NCBI RefSeq assembly: GCF_036588685.1
Contig: NC_086386.1
Location: 32,975,883-33,039,882, forward strand
Direction: 5' to 3'
Length of the DNA stretch: 64,000 bases
DNA from: Mytilus trossulus
Taxonomy: Eukaryota > Mollusca > Bivalvia > Mytilida > Mytilidae
Shown here: in pieces, positions 1 to 10,339 of the stretch
Layout: every line of letters begins with the position of its first letter
Position numbering within the stretch: the stretch's first letter is position 1
Notes under the pieces: generated by a model
What the model saw: the letters and a program-made list of their open reading frames with translations, nothing else
Databases searched by the model: none
What the model was told of the DNA's origin: nothing
Made by a program: the position numbers and the translations under genes

Positions 1-99
1 ACATCCAAAAATTACAGTGACTCGGTACTAGAATCAGATTTATTTTTTGTCGTAATTTCACTTACACGTAACGTAGCGAAAAATGCCAAAATAAATGAA

Positions 100-460
100 G
101 ATTTAAATAATAAAGATTCATAAGTAGATGAACAAATACTAGTGAGAACGTCTGTAATCTGTCCTTATAATGGAAATGTTACCGGGGCCCTTTTGTCTCT
201 CTGTGGGTGATTTCTGTGTAAATCTTCAAGCCTTTTCGATACCACAAAATTCTAACTAGTATTCTCTAAATTACGTGCTATGTGAGAAAAAGAAATGCCA
301 CTTATATATAATCGAACTGTAGCTGAAGAAAAATGCTTCAAGGAAAAATAAGCGATAAGTTGTACTAACTGTTCAACAGGAACCGGCCATACTTTATCCA
401 TTGTATATAGAAGTTGGAATGAAGCAATAACAGATTTCCTCTTGAATAACTTTTCCATGT
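100..460 (-). pseudogene. DIRS-like tyrosine recombinase fragment
   Basis: Read on the minus strand, a 68-codon open stretch (458 down to 252) contains VWPVPVEQLVQLIAYFSL followed by a segment ending in RLYISGISF. This resembles the N-terminal core-binding (SAM-like) domain of the tyrosine recombinases of DIRS-type retrotransposons. After a stop, the frame shows a continuation of the same kind (a segment with HPQRDKRAPVTFPL). The catalytic R-H-R-Y domain is not visible and would lie beyond the left edge or is lost. The fragment lies downstream of the reverse transcriptase pieces at 1.06-2.6 kb in the same orientation, as in a DIRS element. In-frame stops and gaps make it a relic. Family assignment is from residue pattern only. 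Confidence 0.6.
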
Positions 461-1059
461 ATTTTAGGGTAACGAATCGGAAAAAAAAAGTCTAGCTAAT
501 TCCTCTATTACAGAATCCATACTTGGTTCGGAATTGGAGTTGGTGTCAGAGATGCATGTGGTGCTAGGTTCCGGAAACGGAACAACTGGCAAAGAACAAT
601 AGCATCAGCTATAGTATTGACCTTACCTGGGACTTGATCTGCTTTCTAACTAAAATCATAACATCCGATGATTTTGATGATTTCTTTTTAATAATAATGT
701 ACACTGCTCCCTCAATACGAAACAACACCTTTTTATTTCTAAGTTCAGACTCCCACAGAATGATCGCTACCATGACTGGAAATAGTTCTAAAAATGTAAT
801 ATAAGACAATAAAACGCGCTTATGTACTCAGTTTTAGTTTGTTACCCCGATTTTGTTTTAATCTATCTGGCATAAGAGTAACACCGTTAAAATTTTGCAA
901 AAATGATTTTCACATCAAAATATCAGCTTTTATGATCGAAGTTATTCTTATACTGTAACGTACGCGCGTGGATTGTTCAAACCGATCGTTGAATCCATTT
1001 ATCTTCTGCAAAAATCTCTCCCCGACGCAACAACACGAGATGCAAAGTTAAATGAACCC

Positions 1060-1356
1060 AAAAGGGATTGCATTTCTCTAAGCGTGACCTTCTTTCATTT
1101 GAAAAAACAAAGATATTGTTTGAGTTAATTCATTTAGCTTATCTGAAGGTAAGCGGAGAGTCATGTCGGAAGTGTCAATTTCTACACCATAGAATGTAAG
1201 TCGAGTCGTGGGAGAGATTGTTTTCTGATCCGCTAAATGAATTCCCAGGTCATTGCAAATAGCCTTGGAAGTATGAAGCAGGTCAGCACATTGACTGATT
1301 CCGCCCCTTCTCAAAAATAAAAAAGTCGTCAAGTTAGTGTACAATGGCGCCCTCAT
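1060..1356 (-). pseudogene. DIRS-like reverse transcriptase, C-terminal fragment
   Basis: The minus-strand 92-codon stretch contains LGIHLADQKTISPTTRLTFYG, then VEIDTSDMTLRLPSDKL. This is the conserved block after the catalytic motif in DIRS/Ngaro reverse transcriptases (the usual form is LG-PLA-EKT-GPTT-L-F-GIELDT). It is the continuation of the reverse transcriptase whose N-terminal half is at 2290-2620. The two are separated by about 0.9 kb holding a Penelope-like fragment. The RNase H region expected between here and the recombinase fragment at 100-460 is not recognisable. Confidence 0.7.
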
Positions 1357-1399
1357 ATTTTCTTACAGAAACCGCCCAGTGTAGAAATGACCCAAACTT

Positions 1400-2290
1400 G
1401 TCAAATAAAGCACAAGTAATTGAGGCTCAAAAAGGTGGGTTTTTATCATCATTAAATTCTTGATTAAGACAATAACAAACAAAACAAAGGAACAAACAAA
1501 ACCCTCAAAATCAAATGACATTTACATCAGCAGTTATAAATAATAATTAAGAAACAACACGAACTCACCAAAAACCGGGAGTGAAATCAGGTGCTCCGGA
1601 AGCGTTAGCATTTCCTGCACCGTATACGGCACCCGTCGTGTTATTTCTTTGTTCACTTCGGTAATGATGAAAGATTATTATAACTGAGGAAGAATATCAG
1701 ATATGATTTCTGACACACTTTTGTCATTATGGCCAATCAGCTCATGATGGCGACAGTAAAATTTCTTGAGTGATGACTTTAATTTGATTGATTCATATCC
1801 CTGTCCAAGCAAATTTTAAGAAAGCAGTATTCCTCGTTCAACAAAATCAACGTACTTTGAGCTAGCTCTAGAGTAACATATTACATATACTCCATATGCT
1901 GGTGCCGCTGGGATGTTGCTACACAGAAATGGAAAGTTGACTATAGAAAAATTAAAATCATCGCGTTTTGGTTTTCAACCTACCATCAGTACTCATTTCG
2001 AGAAAAGGGTCTAAATATGAAACTGATTTCTCTGTATCGGTAGTATCTTTAATTTCAAGTTCACTTGAATATATTAAATGTAATTGATCACTGAATCTAT
2101 TATTATTAAGAGACAGTACATCATCAATATACCGAAAGGTGAAATTAAAAAAACTGGGCTAATTCTTTTCTCCTTTCTGAACAAGCCCTTGAATAAATTC
2201 TGCTTCATAGGAATATAAAAGCAACTCTGCAAGTAGAGGAGCGCAATTGGTACCCATTGGAATTTCAATGGTATGTTGAAAGCCCAAACT
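1400..2290 (-). pseudogene. Penelope-like element relic nested in the DIRS relic
   Basis: Minus-strand translation in broken frames gives IPMGTNCAPLLAELLLYSYE, then YIDDVLSLNN with the catalytic YxDD, then SELEIKDTTDT, a VNFPF / CSNIPAAPAYGVY block and LLGQGYESIKLKSSLKKFY. This is the order of the palm and thumb of a Penelope-like reverse transcriptase common in bivalves. At least three stops or frameshifts interrupt it. The following ~250 bases (1650 down to 1400) look like its 3' untranslated region. The DIRS frame stops at about 2290 and resumes at 1356, so the PLE piece sits inside the DIRS reverse transcriptase. Whether it arrived by insertion or by template switching is not decided by the sequence. 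Confidence 0.65.
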
Positions 2291-2620
2291 TAATTTTGAA
2301 ACCAAGAAGACAAAATCAATCGGTGAGATAGGGTGTAATTTAAATGCTGAGCGGACGTCGGACTTGCTGACTAATGTTTTATTTCCGTATATTTTTATAA
2401 AATCGAAAGCGTCATCAATATTTGAATAGACAACTGAACAATTCGTTGGATCAATAAAATCATTGACAGATAGATTTTCAGGATAAGATAAGAGGTGAAT
2501 AACTCTAAACTGGCCGTCGTTTTCCTTGGCGAGATTCGTAAAGTAGGAAAAGGTCTACATGTAAAGAGACCAGCAATACGCCCTGCATCTATTTGCTTAT
2601 TAATTTTTTGAAGAAATGTA
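2290..2620 (-). pseudogene. DIRS-like reverse transcriptase, N-terminal fragment
   Basis: Minus-strand frames contain INKQIDAGRIAGLFTCRPFP, TLRISP, then after one frameshift a segment like FRVIHLLSYPENLSVNDFID and SKSDVRSAFKLHPISPIDFV. These are fingers and palm motifs of DIRS-type reverse transcriptases (GPF-PFP, VIHHLSYP, KSDI-SAFRLLPI). A frameshift near 2530 breaks the frame. The similarity ends abruptly near 2290, where Penelope-type sequence begins. Confidence 0.7.
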
Positions 2621-2739
2621 TCTGGTCTCTTAATAGCACTTTTTAAGTTTTTGGAATCTGTAGGTAAACGATGTCCGAAAGGAATGAAGAGCCTCACTTT
2701 GAAAACGGACACCTACTTTACTTACATTACTTTGACCTT

Positions 2740-3150
2740 GATTTCTCATAGCTGTTGTTCTATAAAATGACCATAAGTCTTGGTAAGACAGGCCAAGATG
2801 ACTGAGGTCTTCTGCTTTTCAGAGTCTGAATTGCTCATCGTATGTTCCTCAACCGTGTGATTTATTTGCTTCAAAACAAATATATCTCATGTACTGTAAC
2901 TCTGTTTCCCTAGCAAAATACTCATATAAATCATGAAAGCGCTTGTCCATATGTGTATTTTTGGTAGAGCGCGACATTGTAAAGATTCAATCCGCATGGC
3001 ACCCCCTTTTACAACTAAATCACCATCATGGTCAGGAATATTTGCCAGTTCTCTGGATGTTTTAATCAACACACTTAGGTCCATAAATTCATGTTTTCGA
3101 ATCTTATCTTTTAGTTTCATGGGTACATAACAACTGATTTGGTCAAACAA
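2740..3150 (-). pseudogene. DIRS-like gag-type ORF fragment
   Basis: The minus-strand 87-codon stretch (3150-2887) has MFDQISCYVPMKLKDKIRKH, EFMDLSVLI, GDLVVKGG and IWTSAFMIYMSILLGKQ. Further down, after a frame change, RTYDEQFRL appears (2820-2850). The pair W-T-AF--Y-SI-L and YDEQFRLRKA is characteristic of the first ORF of invertebrate DIRS elements. Its place upstream of the reverse transcriptase on the same strand agrees with that. It is broken by stops and probably not functional. Confidence 0.6.
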
Positions 3151-3289
3151 ACTTTCCTCAAGACAGGGAAGGCTTTGTGAAAACTGAATGTTTTCGTAAA
3201 ATATGTTGGATTCTGTCCCAGTTGACGTTTTGGAGGGTCCCTGGCCACTACTAAAATCAAAAATCGACTAACCAGATGATCTTGGATTA

Positions 3290-3380
3290 ACTGTACTAGC
3301 TTATAGTTGTTAATGTTTGTGTCATTTTGGTACTTTGTGGATAGTTGTCTCATTGGCAATCATACCACATCTTCTTTTTT
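3290..3380. repeat. Mussel dispersed repeat, 3' end
   Basis: This contains GTCATTTTGGTACTTTGTGG and TTGTCTCATTGGCAATCATA followed by CCACATCTTC. The same block recurs at 11270-11330, 23525-23575, 28335-28390 and 44520-44575, so it is the terminal part of a family dispersed throughout the window. No coding capacity is seen. It is probably a short non-autonomous element. Confidence 0.75.
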
Positions 3381-5620
3381 AAAGCTTGTTCTTTCTCTAG
3401 CTGGAGTCCCTTTCTTCGAATTCCCTCATGACATGGTAGATTGGAAAACTGGTCAGCAAATGAAAACTAGGATGGCATTAAATTTAGAAACTGTTCAGCA
3501 AACAAACAGCTAGGATGGTTTTTAATTTAGACAATGACCGTCGTACTTTTTATACGGCTAATATTTCTTCGGTATAAAAACACTAAAGTCAACAAAATAT
3601 TTGTTTGCGATAATACTCCGGCAATAATAACAAAGGTGAAAATCGACAACAAAACCCAAGAGTATAGACTAAGTCATAATTATTTTTTTTCTATATCAAA
3701 ATGTCTGTACGAAGCTAAACAGATGTTATGTGAGAAAGTTATAACATGCTTTACACTCTTAAGAACAAAATGTACATGATAGTAATAATTCTAAACAGAA
3801 AGAGGCGTTCCTAAATGTAAGACAGTGTGAGCAGACACTTTTGAGTTACAATTCAAACAAATTATAACCCAAAAACAACATAAGCCAGTAGCCTCATTAA
3901 ATGAAATTATCGGATAAATAATAACTGCTATTATATTTTCTATAAGCAAGTAAGTTTGGTTAACATTTCTTAAATTTCTGTGATTTTTGTCTCAAACTTC
4001 GTGTATTTATTGAATTTATGCCTAGGAGTTATCATTATTGTTTGTGTTGCTAATCCGTTCGATTGTACATGTACATGACCTTACAAAAAACCTCTTCATT
4101 ACTTTTTAAATGATGTCACAGTATGGTTAAACTTCATATTCATGACAGATAATATCTATTGCTAACACCAAATCTTTTTCTACGTATATTTTAAAGGCTA
4201 AAATGTATTATTTGAGATGGAACATTTACTTTAATTAGTTTCAATAGATCTGCGTAGTCTATAAAAACGAAATCCTATATGAAACAATACGTCTAATACA
4301 TTACAACACCTGTTATGGCAAACCTTCAGTATTGCTTGGAAGTTCCAACGGGTTTTATCAGTCTTTGTACAGTCTTCTACTCTTTGAGCTGCGTGTTGAT
4401 ATCAGACATATAATTAGAAAGGGGCATTAGTTTGTGTATACGAATCGATAAATTGCGAAACCACAGAGTTAGCTGCTTCTGCCATTTCTTTTAGGATTCA
4501 AAAGATGCTTGTTCTGATTATGGCAAAACATTTTATCATGGATCTATGCATCACTTCATATAACATGTATTAATTTTCTGATGAAAACAAAACAATTGTT
4601 TTTGCAATTGATAATAGTTTCGAATCACGATTTGGAAAGACATCAAGACACTTTTATCAACACTATAACCTTAAAACAATCACAAGTTTTTATAAATGAT
4701 ATCTAATCGTTAATGTCTTGTCATAACTTTCATTGATTACTGAAAATCACAGGGGATTGAATTGTGATCTGTTAATATTGCCAAGAAGATTTGACAATTC
4801 AAAATTAAATTCTTTAAGTATTGTTGTATAAAAATAAGATGTGGTAAGATTGTCATTGAATCACTCATTCACCGAAGTTTTAGTGAAGTGGCTGTCATCT
4901 GTTTTATATCAGCATACAGCCAAAGGAAGACATGAATGTCCTCAGATAAAAAAAAATATGATAAAGTTTAAACGAGAAAACTACCGAACTACATACATCA
5001 TAATAATACAATTTACGAAAAACAAATAATATAAACATAAACCTTCAACATCCTAATTCTACCGTTTATATTTAAAATCGCGCGCTAACCCAAAATCTAT
5101 ACTCTTTTAAACATTTTTTATGAAAACGTATTTATTGAAATGTAGGTAAAACTATATAGTAATAAACATCAAAGGAGAGGCGAAAGACTCTTAAGGGATA
5201 TACAATTCTCAGGTGTACATGTAAATTGGTGTAAACCTGTAACAACTATATCTAGATAGTCACCCGTTCCACATATTTCTATATTTATACATGAATTAGT
5301 TTTTCTTAAGGAAAAAATCATTTTATACAGTTATTTCATTTTGTTTTGGCAGTTTGAATCACGTCTACGTTGATTCACGTCTACGTATACATATATCTTT
5401 TGTTAGAAGGTTGATACCCTACTTGCTGGTTTAACATAGTGAATTGAAGCATGAAGTTAGAAAACCTTTAATGATCAGTTGAATATATTGTGTCAGTTTA
5501 TTTATTTACATTATGTCGCCTGTCTGCCGAATGTCACCTTTTTCTCGAATTTGACTTTGTGAATTTGCATTGCAATGCGACGTATTTTGTACATCCAAAC
5601 ATCATGTATTAAGTTTTGAT
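3381..5620. other. No gene recognised (non-coding, AT-rich)
   Basis: Short open frames (for example 3307-3513, 3534-3779, 4841-5029) show no family motifs, no biased composition and no consistent splice sites. I see no long repeat arms here. It is probably intergenic DNA or an intron of the gene starting downstream. Confidence 0.5.
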
Positions 5621-5624
5621 AATT

Positions 5625-6620
5625 TCTTTCTATAGTTTCGGTTATAAAATGTGTTATAGATATAGAAAGATGTGGTATGAGTGCCAATGAAACAACTCTC
5701 CACCCAAGTAACAATTATATAAAAGTAAACCAATATATATGTTATCGTTGTAGTTCAAATAATTATAAAATAGCCTTTCAATAAAATAAAAGTAAAAATG
5801 TATAAAGTGTTTGCATGTCCTTTACGCAAGAACGTCTGTTTTTCATGGCCGTCGGTGATAAAAAAAATCTTCCTTGATTTGCAGTTCGCATGATGTGTCT
5901 ACTATTTCTATCACGTAGCGTTGTCGTTTTGTGCTATTTTATAACTTTGTCATATTATAAGTGGACGGTTAGACCCACAATTTGTTGTCTTAAAATAAAA
6001 TGTTACGCGTTAAGCATGTGGCAGTTGGTATCTTATAGTTCGTTTCTTTGTATGTTTGCTTTCGTTTTTTGTCGCACTGTAGTGTTCCTGTTGTTCTTTT
6101 GTTTTATTCTTATATTTGATGTGTTCCCCTTGGTTTTAGTTTGTATCCTGGAATTGGTTTCTCTCCATCCATGTCTTTTTAACACCGCTATTTGTATACT
6201 AATATTGTCTTTATTAATGTGTGGTTTGGTTACCAGCCCAACTGTGATTAGTATAATAAACCTATAGACAATTATCATACACATCTACATTTTCAAAAAT
6301 TCAAAAATTATAACACCCATCGGGCATGTACTAAACCAGTCATTTTATATGGTACTCATTAACAAGATACAAATAAATGTGGTATGAGTGCCAATGAGAC
6401 AACTCTCCATCCAAATATCAATTTATAAAAGTACACCGTTATAGGTCAAGGTACGACCTTCAACACGGAGCCTTGACTCACACCGAACAGCAAGCTATAA
6501 AGGGCTCCAACAATTACTAGTGTAAAACAATCAAAACGGGAAACTATCTATATAAATATGAGAAACGAGAAACACGTTTGAACTACATAAACAGACTACA
6601 TCTACTGTACATCAGATTCC
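5625..6620. repeat. Mussel dispersed repeats (two related ends plus T-rich arm)
   Basis: The block GATGTGGTATGAGTGCCAAT followed by GAAACAACTCTCCA occurs at about 5660-5705. It recurs at 6378-6415, where it continues through CAACACGGAGCCTTGACTCA and on to about 6620. Between them, 5890-6250 is a T-rich strand resembling the repeat arms at 13605-14090 and 53040-53243 (a run through GTTCCCCTTGGTTTTAGTTT). The 125-codon open frame at 5890-6267 comes from this T-rich arm and is not a membrane protein gene. Confidence 0.6.
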
Positions 6621-7074
6621 TGACTTTGACAGGTTCAAACATTTGAACCGCTTAAATGGTACCAAACTGTCTCTCTTTCTAAACAATATAGTTAAAAGTA
6701 TAACATCACAACATAGAAAAAAATAATATCAAAGGTAAATTGGAAGGCTTAACTCAATCAAAAAACACAGATTTACACAATGTAAAACATATTTACATAA
6801 TATGCAGATTTTAACTATTATTTTCTTGCTCGACTACTCCATTGAAAAATCTGTGAGACTCTCTTGAAAACCACTTCACCGGATAGGCCTGACAAAAAAA
6901 AATAGCTTCCTTTGGCCGAGTGTTACCTTTCCTCGTCATTTTTTTTTCAATAACATGAGTTCGGATGGCGGTAGTAGTAAGAACATACAACAAGAAATAA
7001 ACAAAACAAATACTCGACGCGCTAGACCGCTTCACCACCAAGGCAGATACAGATGTATTTTTAGCCTTGTATCA

Positions 7075-8690
7075 CCATTTTGGATGATGTTGTTTGTATT
7101 AAGACTCATCTACCAAGAAATGTGTGATACACGCACACGTATAAAATTGCGATATTTATACAAAGCAATCGTAGGTTTAAACGTGTTTTTTTGTCAATTA
7201 AGACATGTTTATATATAGATATGAACAGAAATAAACACATAGATGACGAAACGTATGACTATCTACGCCCTGATGGAACCTGCACATCCGGTCGTTTTTA
7301 CTTGCTTCGAAAACATAAGAAAGAAGTGATTCCGGAAAGACCGAAATCTGTCAATTGCAATCCAACCAAAAACACAATCTGAATTTGTGGATTATCATCT
7401 TATACCACATGTTAAAACAATGCCGTTCTATATTCAAGATAAAACATATTTTTTGAAGAATGTGGCTTTATCAAATCTACTTTCAAACAACAAGATTTGT
7501 GTATCGATGGATGTGTCTTCTTTATACACCAATATTCCGAAAAATAAAGGAGTAGCCGTTTTTGAACAAGTATGGAAGAATTGTAAGGATAAACATCCCC
7601 TACTGACTGTCTGGTTCATTAACTAAAACAAGAGCTCAAAAACAACCATTTTGTTTTCATCGACCTGCACAACTTGCAGATTGGCGGTACCAGTATGGGA
7701 ACCAAAATGGCACTTTTGTTTGCAAACATTTTCATGTGGAGTCTCGAAGAACTCATTATTTGTGTACCATACAAACCCTTGTCTTGGCTCCGTTAAATTG
7801 GTGATATCAACAGAACGTCTGCAATTATTTCTCGATTTCTGTTATAACTGTAATCAATCTATAAAGTTCACATTTGAAGTTTAAAATCAGAAAATTGCGT
7901 TTCTTGTCACCATCCAAGCTTTAGAAAACAGAGTCATGACAACTGACCTTCACACCAAAAAAACTTTTGTTAAGATATACTTCTTCACTTTTTTGTTTTT
8001 TTTGAAAATGTTGTTTGTGCTGTTTTTAGACACTTCTACACCGAAATTTGTTTTACATGCACACGTATAAAAATTGCGGTTTTTATCCAACGCAATCATA
8101 TGTTTGAACGTAGTTTTCAATTTGGACTCGTTTATATTTTTTCGTTTGGGCTTGTATCATATCCTCCCTCCGTTTTATATGATCCGTTCATCCTATATTG
8201 ACTCTTAAAACTCAAGAGTCTATCTAAAAATGAGGATACATTTTATATGGCCTTCCAAATACCGTCTCGATCCCTAACATCACTGAAGAGACATTTATTG
8301 TCGAAATCCGAATCTGGTGTACTAAAACAATAATGACACCTTATGTTTGTGGATTAACATCTTGGCCACAAGTTTTTTGGTTTATGTTTAGTATAAAATT
8401 TGTATTAAGATCTATTTTTTTACATTTTGTTATCGATTTTATTTGGCAATCGCCAATGGTAGACAGCAGGGTTAAAGAACATCAGTTGTTCGACCTGTTA
8501 GTCAAATGCGTTTTGTTTAAATATACTTCTTTACCTTTTTTGGTCTTTTTGAAAATGTTGTTTGTGCTGTTTTTAGACCGTTCTACAACGGAATTTGTTT
8601 TACATGCACACGTATAAGAATTGCGATTTTTATCCAACGCAATCATAAGTTTGAACGTAGTTTTTAATTTAGACTCAGACGTATATATAT
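7075..8690. repeat. ~120-150-bp direct repeat, three copies
   Basis: Copies start near 7078, 8005 and 8545. They share GAAAATGTTGTTTGTGCTGT in the last two, plus TACATGCACACGTATAA, ATTGCG, TTTATCCAACGCAATCATA and TTTGAACGTAGTTTT. The first copy is more divergent (GATACACGCACACGTATAAA). The Penelope relic at 7190-7990 lies between copies 1 and 2, so the repeat may be its 5' or 3' flanking region, as in the partial tandem copies often left by PLE insertion. Confidence 0.6.
7190..7990 (+). pseudogene. Penelope-like reverse transcriptase relic
   Basis: Three broken plus-strand frames line up in PLE order. The first contains TYDYLRPDGT and GRFYLLRKHKKEVIPERP. The second contains KICVSMDVSSLYTNIP, the catalytic-site lead-in MDVxSLYTNIP. 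The third, in another frame, reads LQIGGTSMGTKMALLFANIF. An IKFTFEVSKSENC segment follows near 7860-7890. A stop after WFIN and later frameshifts show that it is dead. It has no visible endonuclease domain. Confidence 0.75.
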
Positions 8691-8947
8691 AAGTACGTCT
8701 AAGTCAGTAACAACTCTACAGCAGATTTATCCATCGGATCACCAGCAGTTATGGTGATACATGGCTATGTACATTATGAATATACAACTCGTCTAAACAC
8801 CAACCCAACAATGTAAGATCTGTAAATATGCTTTCGCAATTTTTTTGTTCTTCCCTCGCCGAAATTCGAACCCATGATACTGAGATATCGTTGCACCAAA
8901 TCGCCTCGCTGTAACCAGCGCACTAGACCACACGACCACCTGGGCGT
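8685..8947 (-). mobile_element. tRNA-derived SINE
   Basis: On the minus strand, beginning near 8947, the head reads as a tRNA-like domain. It has a pol III A box (TGGTCTAGTGCG, plus-strand 8919-8930) and a B box (GGTTCGAATTT, plus-strand 8863-8873). A ~170-base body follows, ending in ACTGACTTAGACGTACTTAT near 8685. Both ends abut TATATATA runs that may be target duplications. The anticodon-arm equivalent is not a clean cloverleaf and the 3' half diverges, so this is a SINE and not a functional tRNA. It resembles the tRNA-headed SINEs described from molluscs, but the family was not checked. Confidence 0.7.
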
Positions 8948-9565
8948 CATATATATATAGCCAATGAACGATTCAACATGTCCATGGGATGAATAGTTAT
9001 AGTGTCATTGAAGGCGTTTGAAGTCTTTTTTATTAAACCATAACCATTATAACAGAACATGTCTCTAATTAATGAATTTAATTATCTGTGGCACGTCACT
9101 TTCTTTTATTTTGTTTTGTCTTATGATTACCAGAACACAACAATAGCAAATGATATGCATATACCATTACAAACTATCCGTCTATCTTTTTAGAAAAAAA
9201 TGTTCAATGACTAATGGAATGAGACAAAATGAGTACAGAAACTTTGATCTTAAAAATATCAGTTCCGACATATTTAATTTGCTATTTATATGTTATTACG
9301 TTTAGACCGATGGTTTTATTATGTGATTAGTATTTGGCACTTGTTTACAACTATTATAAATACCGTTCATTTATCATGTTAAAGAAATTCCAACGGACCA
9401 ATTATATTCAGAGTCTCATATATATGCCAGTAATAAAAAAAAATATTCAATTGCATATAATACTTTAATAAGATATACATTTCAACATCGTTTTTCTTAT
9501 AAATAAATTTCACATAGCATGTGGTAATTTTTTGGTACATGGAATTTTCCTTTTATAAATTTCAG
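8948..9565. other. Presumed intron or upstream region of the 9.6-kb gene
   Basis: No coding motif is seen. A polypyrimidine-rich stretch and TTTATAAATTTCAG end at 9565, which looks like a splice acceptor just before the start codon at 9577. A non-coding first exon therefore probably lies upstream, and its position is not determinable here. Confidence 0.45.
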
Positions 9566-10339
9566 TTGGATAAAAAATGGGTGACTGGATTCCAATTTAT
9601 TCTCAGACTAAATCTTTGTTTCAATTGATTGCTGGTGACTCAGATGGAGCAGTGACAACACTTGTAAATTTTTTTCGAACATGCCCAGTGGTTTCGCAGG
9701 CAGTTTCATTGATTCAATTAGCAGAAGGTCACCCCGAAGGGGCGAAAGAAACATTTAGACAATGTTATGATACGATGGGCGGTGTTGCGAATGGTATCCC
9801 TGTTGTCGGACATATCAAAGGAACCCTTCACTATTTAGCCAATGATAACGAGGGTGGCGATGCTGCAATGAAGGCCGCTTCTCATTCAGCAGCAGTAACT
9901 GTAGGCGGAGCTATGGGAATGGCAGTGGCTGGTCCAGCAGGAGCCGTAATGGTCGGTATTGCAGCTGGCACAACCATGGATGCAACTATTTCCATGGCTG
10001 ATTCTGAAATTCATAATGAAAGGCGCATGTACGGATATTGTGACACAATCGAAAAGATAAATACAGGCACAATGACTAGTGGAGATGTTGTGGATACTGT
10101 TGCTGGACTTTTTTTTGATGGTATGGCAGGGTATGCCGGTGGTCAAGCATACAACAAATACAAAAAAGGTAAACAGACAAAAACATCAGTACCAGAAAGT
10201 AATGCAGTTGCAGACAGCAAATACGAACATTGTAGACAGACAAAGGAATCAGCACCAAAAAGCAAGACAGTTACAAATAGCAAATTGAAAAATTGTAAAC
10301 GGACACAGAGATCAGCACAAAAAAGCAATATAGTACCAG
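9566..10339 (+). CDS. First coding exon (ATG at 9577): Gly-zipper-like domain plus repeat tail
   Basis: This exon encodes residues 1-254 and runs from an acceptor (TTTCAG, ends 9565) to a donor (CCAG|GTATTT). Residues 25-60 contain TCPVVSQAVSLIQLAEGHPE. Residues 66-90 have GGVANGIPVVGHIKGTLHYL. Residues 104-139 form a hydrophobic Ala/Gly-rich stretch with GGAMGMAVAGPAGAVMVGIA spacing reminiscent of a glycine zipper. Residues 162-190 are again Gly-rich. No signal peptide is evident. Residues 199-254 are three tandem ~21-aa repeats (K/R-Q-T-K-x-S-x-P-x-S-, each unit ending in Cys), matching a 63-nt DNA repeat. Reading through the donor adds GISLIINL and a stop, which would give a 262-aa short isoform. 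Function is unknown; an immune or membrane-interacting role is only a guess. Confidence 0.75.

Noticed and set aside
5890..6267. 125-codon hydrophobic open frame resembling a membrane protein
   Set aside because: It is the T-rich strand of a dispersed repeat arm related to 13605-14090 and 53040-53243. The hydrophobicity is from Phe/Leu/Val codons in T-rich DNA.
8860..8947. tRNA gene on the minus strand
   Set aside because: A and B boxes are present, but the arms do not close into a cloverleaf and a SINE body follows.
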